Shown here: piece after piece, positions 55,483 through 64,000 of the stretch
How positions within the stretch are numbered: the first letter of the stretch is position 1
How the letters are laid out: each line of letters opens with the position of its first letter
From: Bombardia bombarda
Lineage: Eukaryota > Ascomycota > Sordariomycetes > Sordariales > Lasiosphaeriaceae
Reading direction: 5' to 3'
DNA length: 64,000 bases
Assembly: GCA_030512295.1 (NCBI GenBank)
Contig: JAULSR010000002.1
Span: 186,001-250,000, forward strand
Program-made: the position numbers and the translations under genes
The notes under the pieces: model-generated
What the model saw: the letters and a program-made list of their open reading frames with translations, nothing else
Database searches by the model: none
What the model was told of the DNA's origin: nothing

Positions 55483-57117
55483 CTTGCTCCTTCTAAGGCG
55501 TATATCGGCAAGGTATCGAGGTGATAAAAGGCAGCTAAAGATGTTTGGACGGACGGGGGGAGGGATGTAGGACGGTGACGGGCCCGACGTTGGGACCGGG
55601 GGCACTTATTTACAAGCAGCTGGGACGCACTGACGCTTGGGAGCAGCCGGGACTTGGGACCTGGGTGGGTGGGAGGCTCAAACGACAAGGCGCACTGCAG
55701 AGACTCCTCTTTGTGTGGAGTCTCTATCTGCTCACCATGAAGTACATTTAGACTAGAGATACCTACCTAGGTAGTAGCCACATCCACCGCGAACCTAAAA
55801 CCCGAAGGGATCTGTCTCATTACAACAGAAAATATGCTCAATTCGGTCATATATGCCCGTGCAAACGTTGCTGACTTTCGAATGTCGGGTTTAGTAATAT
55901 TGTCAATTGCGCAACGGGTTTGGACCGTTTGCAAGCTCAGCCAGCATCACTGACACAGAGCTATAGACGGAGTTGAGGGGTTGCTCATGAATGAAATCCC
56001 AGAAAAGGCAACCTTGTTCTGGGGGCACGAGGCGTGACAGGCATGCCAGGACAAGGGACTGGGGATTGGGGGACATCCAGCCTATGCCCGCATTGGGATG
56101 GCACCAGCAAACGCATAGGGCAGCCAAACAGCAGTGAATAGGTGACAAGGTAAGGTAGGTCTATACACTGCTCAGGTGTCTAATGTAGGCGGGTGCTGGA
56201 AGGGAGAAAGCGATAGTCTAGAGTTCACCAAAATTATCTGTTCGGGTTTTGTTGCTGGAACGGACGGGAGGTGTGCTTGCTGTCGGCACGCTCAAGGAAC
56301 CCCCCTGAAGGTTGAAGTCGGCCGTGGATTCCATCCTGGTCGACAAATGGATGTGTGTGAGTGGGATTGTGGATCACCTAACCCTAGATGGACATAGGGC
56401 CCAAAAAATACTTGAGCGCTGGAAGGGGCAGGCGGGGTGGGGCAGGGCGGGCAAGCGGGGTAGCGAAACCCTCAGTTCATCTCATAGAATCGGAGCACAA
56501 CCTGAGTCGAGTCGATATGAAGGTGCGATTGTTGTACCTGCCCTCGCTACCTCCCGCCCGTCTTGGGCTGGGTATTAGTTCTACTAGTGTAGTACCCCAT
56601 GAGTCTGTCCCCGTATCCAATTGCAGGTTCGGCCGCTGGACTGGCCTACTTCCCAGAGGTATGTACATACGAGGACCGGTTTCTGTCTTGATTTGATCCA
56701 ATCCGAATGTCACCTACCCACCACTGCATCCACCACCACACTGCCGCAATCCGCCCTTGTTTTTGTTAGCCAGTTCCGACATCGTCCACACATTATCTTA
56801 TGGGTATCGTCACCTACTGTGTAATCAAGTACCTATTCAGCATGGTCATAAAAGTTATTCGCACTAATTCCCCAGGCACAACTTACAAGGCGTAGTGTAC
56901 ACTACGCTACCGCGTATTTTTATGGGGCACCTCCCTCACCAGTCACCACGAGTCCACAACAGTCTGGTAGTGTACGAATAGCTCCACCGCGCTTTTGAAC
57001 TTGGGCAACCCTTGAAGGATCAAACCTAAATGGTGCTTGACCGGGCGCTAGTCAATGATATCAGTGGAGAGTTCAAGCGCGGCCGTCCATCGAGGTTCCA
57101 GGCCCAGGCTCTCATGG

Positions 57118-57142
<25 letters not shown>
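57118..57142 (+). repeat. (CT)12 microsatellite
   Basis: Uninterrupted CT repeat in the 8.9-kb gene-free tract. Confidence 0.97.
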
Positions 57143-57148
<6 letters not shown>

Positions 57149-60100
57149 GCTCCCAGTCTCACCAGTCTTGCCAGGATGGGGAAGTTTTAGAATGTGCCAC
57201 ATCCTTTTCATTGCAGGGGGGGAAGAGAGGGGCTTCCAGATCACCAGACTTCCAGACTGTTCGTGGCTTTTCAGGGATGTGCCCAGAGGCAATGCACAGG
57301 GTGACCTAGAAGAACAATGTAGAACTACAAGGGCATCGTCATTGTACACGCGAAGAGACGGGGAGTAACGAGCAATCGCAGGTTGTCTCGACGACCGACC
57401 ATGTCGATGTGCCTCTTGCTTCTGGGGCGGTGGCCTGGGAGGGGGGACGACGGGGGTTGGAATATTTTGTCGATCGGTGTCAAAAAAGCAACTTCGCACA
57501 AGGCCAAGCCTTTCTAGGACATTACTGGCTGAGGTGTTAAGAAGAAGAAGAGAATCGAGACACCACCTCCGTTGGAACGACTCTCACTGACACCAGCTTA
57601 GCCAGATGCTTGGCGACAACGGTAAGCTGGCTTCCGGCATATTCTCCCGAGCGGCGTTTGTCGAGCCGCGGGTAGGTAGCCAAGGAGATGGACACTTGGG
57701 GGACGACCCGATTCTTACACGATTTCAGTCAGTTATTACATTACCTACCAACTTCCCGGCATGTAAGGGAGGTGAAGACAAGACTTACCTGTACGTAGCA
57801 TGTACATAATGTACAACAGAACACTGATGGTCTTTCCTCGTTCCCAGTACACAGTAGTATCGTTGTATACCGGTACAGCACGTCCCAAGAAGTCCCCAAG
57901 ATTAGTCTGAAAATGTGATGCAGCCAGTGGTATGACGCGGACAACGCCACAATCCCCACAGCTCGTCGAAATGCGCTGGAAAGAGGTGTGAAAGAGAGAT
58001 AAGGTATATGGCGGCATATGTCCCATGATTCTGCGCAGCCATGTAAACGTACCAAAAAGGGCCGGACTATGATCCGAGGACCCTAACATAGTATACCTAA
58101 CGCAACTAGGTGGATATGTTGACCATCGATAACTTATAGGGTTGGTAGTGTTGGTATGGACTTGCAAGTATCACAGGTAGAATAGAGGCAGTATTGCTGT
58201 GCGCCGTACTAGTAGGGCCCGTCGAGAAGAATCTAATCCCTGTCTGTCCTGCGCGCTTTTCATCTGGGTAGATGCGTGGGCGGGAAAAGATGGAGGGTTC
58301 GATGAAGCTTGGATATGAAGACCGGTGAAGGTATTGTGGAGGAACCAGTTAAGGGGGGGTCACCAGGAGGGGTGGTAACCAACCATGGGTGCCTGGACTG
58401 AAGGGGGGACGATGGCACGCAAGGCAAGGAGACCAGCTGCAGGAAGGTGGATGATTGATCAGTGGCCGTGGACTGATGAGAATTTCGGGATATTGTAACT
58501 CTGGTGTGGGTTACTAGTTGGATGTAACACGACTGTCGTTGGGCGAGTAACGCACAGTACAGACAGACCTGGGGAAACACACTTGAAGCATGTAGTCGAG
58601 ATACTGTATCTCATCACAAGGTAGACTCGTATCGAACGTGGTATATATAACATGGTTGTTCTGATCTTTCAGTACGGATGGCTTATGCCGGCAACACCGC
58701 AGCGCTACCACAACGATAAGTATCTAGTACTCGGGAGAAACCATTTTGTGACCCCCAACCAACCTTTCCGAGTAGAGACTCAGTTTGCCATCTCCAGATC
58801 CCACACGAATGGGAGACTAGGCTCGCGTGGGGTCCTTTTCGAGATAGGTTCTGGAAAAAGAAAAGTGAATTCAATCAGCAAACATGTTTTATTGATGATG
58901 GACGCCTTGCATTTCTCATAGTATGATGATGCCTTGATATGAGGAAGGCGGTTGCCCACCATTCCACACTTCCCTAGATGATGCGTCTCCTCTGCCATGT
59001 CTCGGACAACCAGGCACGGTCAGAAGAGGCACAGAAGGGCTCGCCTCGAAAGACAAGAAACTTGATAAGACGTCGATACTATTCACGAGATGTTTGGTTA
59101 TACGCACCCGAGACACAGTACTATTGCTGATTCGCTCCCTTGGTCAGATTCTTGTCTCGGCGAAAATAGAAAAAGATCTGGCCGGTCTTAAGCTCTGGCG
59201 CTGTCGGGACGTCGGTCGGGCTGTCTCGGAGGCATGGAAAACGACGGCGGAAGGCAGACGAAGGAACGTCGTGGCGTGGTGGTGTACCGTATCAGTTGAA
59301 CCCAAAAGTCAAATTGAATGACCACCACACTTTGAAGCTCATGCATCGGGATGGCGCATTCCCCAGGGTTTCTGTGCTGCTTGTTATTACCTACCTACCA
59401 CAGTACACAGGACACCACGCAGTCCTCCAGACTCGAGCATGGTGGTTCCATCGTCAAAGTTGACCAACAGGCTCCAGTGCCGGATGGTGCAGTAAGCACA
59501 GTTTTAGCGGCAGAGGAGTTGCACAGACACTCACATAGAAACGGCTGCTGTCAGCCCATTCGTCCCTCCATATGAGAAGCAGTCCAAATCCGGCATCAAG
59601 TGTTATACGTATGTAATATAGATGGCAAATGCACTGCCGAGACGGAGATGAGAAAGAGGGGCAATGGTTGGCTGGTGGTGTGTGCAGGCAGCAGGCAGGG
59701 AGGCAGGCTCGCAGGATCGAAAGACTCGCTCACAGACGGGGGTTGGAGCTCGATACCAAGCACTGCCCGGTCCACGATACAAGAAAATCGCTGGGATGTT
59801 CGATTTCTAGGCGGAGCTAACGCAAAACTATTCTCTTTTCCCCACGACCATATCAAAGGACCAAACAGCCGTGTCGGACAGGCAAGGAGACCTTGGGAAC
59901 GGGGAGACGAAAATACTGTGTATTCAAGGAGACCGACGAGCACGAGTTTCAGCTGCACGAGCCCCAAGGCACGAGGGTGCTTGGCCGGTGTGGAATACGC
60001 TAAAGTGGTGGCAGGTTCCACCACCATAGGAGTCCCCACTCTCCCCCCATGACCCACCAACGATGATGGAAATGTGGCCAATCCCGTCCCCCGATTCGAG

Positions 60101-63100
60101 CCCAAGAAGGCTACCCCGGCTTGTTTCAGGGCGCTGCATCCGGAAAGTAACCCTGACAAAGGCGAGTCTGTGCAGCACAACTCCCAGTGCGGCCAGAAGG
60201 TTCTGAGCTGCTGGCCCAGTCAACCAGTTAAAATGGGCACACCAATGAGCTGCTCCGAGCTGCTCAAGCTTCAATTGTTTCCATTTCGGGATCAAGGAGA
60301 ACCAAGAATTGGTGTGCGGGTAGGAATCGATTTTCCCCTCGCTTCCAATCAGTATCAGTCTTGAGCCAGTTAAGCGCGGACGAGGGAAAGACATCCCTGT
60401 CCGAAATCCATCCTCAAAGACACACGCCGCACCAACTCCTTCTCAGGCTTGACTGACCCCCGAGCGATCCTCGAGTGACCTCCCAGTCAACGGCAGGGCT
60501 TACAATGGCTCAAGAGCACACCACCACCCGAGGTTTGACCGTTGTTTCAACCCGGCAGACCGGATTGTCCTCAATTATTTCCTTCTTGGACAGAGTTTCA
60601 ACGCTATAGCTACCAAATATCGTCATCGCTTCTCCCGTCGGGCAACTTTGGGCGGCGTCAGCCTTCCGAGAACGAGGCTACAAGCGAGCGGCATGAGAAA
60701 GGGATTCGCTTTGGGTGTTGCGACGGCTGTGGATCACTGCACAACAGGTTTGACGATTGCCTGTGCATTGTTTGACAGACAGTGCTGAGCACTGAACCAA
60801 GTCAGAAAGAGGCCTGTCTGTCTGTCTGTCAGTCCACGGCCCACAGCTCACACTCTCATCACTTGGTCGGCATCTGTCGATCGAGACCGTCTGTCTGCCT
60901 TGGGTCTCAGTGTAGTATTGCCTTTGCAACTCCCTGAAGCGGGGGCCACGCGAGCCGTCGTTACCACGGCGAAATGAAGACAGACCCCAAGGATCCGTGG
61001 GAGGAATCGAATCTCGCCGATGTGCTGCACGAGGAATCGAGTCCATACGAGGCAGCCATGCTGCCCACTGCTGCCAGTGCATTGCACTACATGGACGGCG
61101 GGTCACTGATTAGATCGAGGGAGAGTCCCGGCCATCGGGTTCGGAAAGAAGTGCCCGACTGGGAAACAAGCCCTGGACAATGTGAGCCCTCAAAGCTCAC
61201 AGGCCAGATTCGGGTCTGTGTGGGCGCGGACGGGGGCTGATGGCGTCTTCTTTTCACCGGCTCTTGCCATTTCCCTGCTCCTCAACCCATCCATGGTTGG
61301 GTGGATGTCTTGCATTTGACAAGCAAAGCGCACCGTGTCGAGCCTCGACTGTGTTCACTACTTACGCAGTGCACGCCCCCTCTGGCTTACTGTACTTTCC
61401 AAGTTGGAGCGGCCGCACACTTATCGCCAGAGCCAGAACCAAACCCGACCGCCCCCGACAAGCGTCTTCCAGTAGTCCTCGGCTTTTCGCGACCTGCATA
61501 GCCGTTCAGATCGTGTGGAACAAGACATCCCTGAAGCTCGAGAGCGAGCAATGCCACACACCGCGACCATGGTTTTCTCCCAACGCCTTGCTGAGACTGC
61601 TAATTCGTCCTCATGCTGTGTATGTACTGAGCTCGTTTCCTTGCTCTGGCGTGCGGAATTGAGAATACATGACGCCGCTCGACTTTAACAACCACCTTTT
61701 TGGCCTTCCTCAGAGCCGCTTTCAAGAAACACCACGTGAAAACACCGTACGGCGAGGTTCTAGTATTAGTCTCAAGCCATTGTACTACATGCTCAACCCT
61801 TCACGACCTTATCTATATCCTCTCAACATCATTGAAGTCTGTCAAACAAAAGCACAGAGGACCAAGCAAGTATGGGCGGGTACAAGTCCCCCCTCCCCTG
61901 TTCGTCAAACGGTCGTCAAAAACGTGGGTTTGCCGTTTTCAAAGCTCTTTTTTTTTGTTTGACGGAAAGTGCCATGAGACAGCCAGACAGGCCCAGAATC
62001 CCTTCGTTCACCCTCGTCACTCTCCCCCTGTCAGAGATCCCTGTCTGATTAATCCGTTCAGGGGCCACTGCGAGACAGGCTTCTGTAGATCCCCGGCTGC
62101 GTCAACAGGCTTCAGACAGAAAACTGGGGCCGGAAACCGACACAGCTGTGTCTGATTTCGATAAAAATCTCATCCTTTCCTTGCAAGTGCGAAGCCCCGT
62201 GCCAGAAAAAAGTCGGCCATTGGTGCCCGATACAATCTCGTCCTCCACCGCCCAACCAATACCGCCGCAACACACTTCACCTACCTGCGTGAGTCTTGGA
62301 TCACATGTCCAATGCGGCTCTTTCATCTTTTCAGATCCATGTTCTTCTTCCCAGTCTCTCTGTGCGTGTGCGTTGGCTGCCATGCCGTCGACCGCCGGAA
62401 AGCACGGGGTATCCTGGATAATATTGACATCAAACACAGCTACTTGAGGGCACTTTTTCTACACAGAAATATTTTGCGCAACAAAAGTACAGTACCGAAC
62501 TTGCAGTGTAGCACATCGTGATTCGTACGCCCATCCAGTCCTTGATGATGCCATGGCTCTGTGGCGCAATCCTTCCAGAATAGTTGCTTGCTGCGGATGC
62601 GTGGCACCTGTGCTAAGGGTTCAGTCTGTCGAAACCTGCCCTTATTTGTAATACTCGACTTGTATGATTGGTACAACTTTCGAAAGTCATGTCTCGTTGT
62701 GGATATAAATGCGGACTTTTTATGTACCAACCAGTCGACATATCAATGAAAGATACGCCCTCGTGGTGTAATACTCGCCTACTTATCACATAGGCTCTCT
62801 TCCTCTCTTATTCGAGACCAAAGTCGTACAGAGGAATCTGATAGTCCATCATTACACATTTATTCACAAAAACAGTCAAACAGAAAACCTGGTTAGATAC
62901 CTTGTGAGTAGAGACAATATAACCATAGCCCATGGCTGAAGAATGCGCTCATCAGCATCATGACATTACAACTTTAATATTAGCATTTCGACATGTTGAA
63001 ATCTATCTTGTTCAAATCGTCATGAGTCATTATTGGGATATTCCTTCTCCAAAAAGATATTTTCATAAATGTTGGCCCCTTTCCGACACCCCCATGGCCC

Positions 63101-63131
63101 GCCCCATCACTCAACTTATCAAGCCACGCAT

Positions 63132-64000
63132 TTACATCGCACCAAAGTCTATATCTGTATGAGCCCAGCCCATAGTCATAGTCGCCCATAGATCATTGTA
63201 TGCTGTCGTCGTCGCCGTCGGCTCCTCAATACCATCACCGCCGGCGGCCACCCCTGCTGCGCCACTACTATGATCTCCTCTTTCAACAGTAGCATTTGGA
63301 TGTTGTTGATGTTGCTGGTGTTGTCCCTGCTGGTGTTGCCCCGCATCAAGACCGGTCGTGAAAGTCTCGTCCCAATAGGGGTAGTACGGCTCCATGCTGC
63401 CATCCATCATGGGGCAGCCTTGCATAGTCGAGTCCAGCCGCATACCCGCAGCAGAGGCATTCAGCCCGGGGTGTGCTGCCGCAAACATGGCCTCCTGTCG
63501 CTGTTGTTGCTTCTGCTGCTGCAGCGGCGGCGGCGGTTGTGGCCGTGGCAGCGACGGCTCGAGCCTCGCTACACGCTTCCTATACTTTTTCCTCACAACG
63601 CTGAGCACCACCTTGCTCGCACCCAAGACATCAGTGTTCTTCTGGCTGCTGGCCGGCAGCACCCCCCCTCCTCCTCCTCCTCGTCCTCTTGTCCCTCCAT
63701 TATCACCATCGTTGTCATCGTCGGCGGGCGACGCAGTAACACCGCCCCAGGTGCCGCACAGTAGATCCAGATGCTCGCCGAAGCGCAGCAGGCGGCGGGC
63801 GGCCTTGTCGTCCCACTCTGGGCAGACGGCGATGGGGAAGGAGAGGCGGAAGCCGAGGATGGTGACGAGGATGAAGTTGCCCCATTCGACGCACGAGAAG
63901 GCATTGATCTCAGGGGCGGGCAGCGACAAAAAGTAGTCGTAGGCGGCCTGCAGGGCGGGGATGAGCGAGAGGAGGCGCTGCGGGTCGGCGCGGAAGGACG
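63132..64000 (-). CDS. C-terminal part of a fungal transcription factor, start beyond the window
   Basis: The frame is open from the right edge to the stop at 63132-63134, 289 codons. The first ~85 visible residues (LLSLIPALQAAYDYFLSLPA, FSCVEWGNFILVTILGFRLSFPI, PEWDDKAARRLLRFGEHLDLL) have the pattern of the late middle-homology region of Zn2Cys6 regulators. The tail is Gly/Asp-, Gln/Pro- and Gln/His-rich and ends in an aromatic/acidic stretch (DLWATMTMGWAHTDIDFGAM) that looks like an activation segment. The DNA-binding domain lies outside the window, so the type cannot be confirmed here. No intron is evident in the visible part. Confidence 0.75.
   Translation of the reverse strand, partial: SFRADPQRLLSLIPALQAAYDYFLSLPAPEINAFSCVEWGNFILVTILGFRLSFPIAVCPEWDDKAARRLLRFGEHLDLLCGTWGGVTASPADDDNDGDNGGTRGRGGGGGGVLPASSQKNTDVLGASKVVLSVVRKKYRKRVARLEPSLPRPQPPPPLQQQKQQQRQEAMFAAAHPGLNASAAGMRLDSTMQGCPMMDGSMEPYYPYWDETFTTGLDAGQHQQGQHQQHQQHPNATVERGDHSSGAAGVAAGGDGIEEPTATTTAYNDLWATMTMGWAHTDIDFGAM

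Larger units (their letters stand above)
54278..63131. other. 8.9-kb tract without a recognisable gene
   Basis: Divergent intergenic space between scw1 and the right-edge transcription factor, both transcribed leftward, so it holds the scw1 promoter and the factor's 3' flank. ORFs up to 194 codons (59596-60180,-) have no codon bias or motif. It contains simple repeats, an alternating purine-pyrimidine tract, one TACCTAGGTA palindrome and G-rich stretches (54640-54740). I see no transposon ORF, tRNA or 5S rRNA. Confidence 0.55.

Noticed and set aside
59596..60180. 194-codon minus-strand ORF in the gene-free tract
   Set aside because: No motif or codon bias, and an equally open frame runs on the other strand.
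1..64000. Search by eye for transposons, RIP-like AT islands, 5S rRNA, telomere repeats and secondary-metabolite clusters
   Set aside because: No transposase or reverse transcriptase ORF, no 5S-like sequence, no TTAGGG array and no PKS/NRPS/terpene core gene. The single P450 and single SDR are far apart and unlinked to tailoring genes.

Overview
The window is nuclear DNA of a filamentous ascomycete, most likely a sordariomycete. Short GT-AG introns of about 55-100 nt interrupt most genes. The proteins found are typical of Pezizomycotina (Zn2Cys6 regulators, MAGE-type Nse3, SLS1, EAF, Dfg5, Scw1), and intergenic distances are long (0.5-9 kb). I see no bacterial operon, CRISPR array, rRNA gene or intact transposon. 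Species cannot be read from the sequence alone. The tef1 introns at 16912-16996 and 17060-17308 are the usual barcode region and would settle it.

Layout, left to right: a 5'-truncated Zn2Cys6 transcription factor (1-2994,+); the LYR protein Isd11 (4016-4708,+); a 759-aa acidic nuclear-looking protein (5897-8298,+); PAPS reductase Met16 (9876-10793,-) diverging from phosphoserine phosphatase Ser2 (12578-14026,+); elongation factor 1-alpha (16754-18618,+); mitochondrial Sls1 (19363-22110,-) diverging from the SMC5/6 subunit Nse3 (22637-23856,+); splicing factor SF3b5 (24322-24764,-) diverging from a MYND-like zinc protein (25375-26834,+); an intron-containing tRNA-Glu(CTC) (27175-27268,+); a small single-pass membrane protein (27550-28180,-); a CYP52-like P450 (29348-31306,-); a GH76 Dfg5/Dcw1-type cell-wall enzyme (32869-34775,-); elongation factor EAF (36201-37513,+); an F-BAR/RhoGAP protein like Rgd1 (39578-42425,-); aspartate-semialdehyde dehydrogenase Hom2 (44582-45895,-); a short-chain dehydrogenase (47780-48910,+); the RNA-binding protein Scw1 (52559-54277,-); then 8.9 kb without a recognisable gene, ending in the C-terminal part of a second transcription factor (63132-64000,-).

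The genes are mostly housekeeping and do not form a pathway cluster. Three serve amino-acid and sulfur metabolism (Met16, Ser2, Hom2), and hom2 has two perfect TGAGTCA sites of the CPC1/Gcn4 type upstream. Two serve mitochondria (Isd11, Sls1). Three bear on cell wall and polarity (Dfg5-like, Rgd1-like, Scw1).

The strongest anomaly is technical or evolutionary. Three otherwise well-formed genes (left transcription factor, GH76, Rgd1-like) each carry a one-base frameshift, and each sits at a run of 5-6 G on the + strand. Together they look like homopolymer undercalls in the assembly, although real mutations are not excluded. No clearly new biological system was found. The best leads are the 8.9-kb gene-free tract, the duplicated zinc module in the 25375-26834 gene, a possible extra 5' exon of nse3, and a rare palindrome, TACCTAGGTA, that recurs in three intergenic regions.
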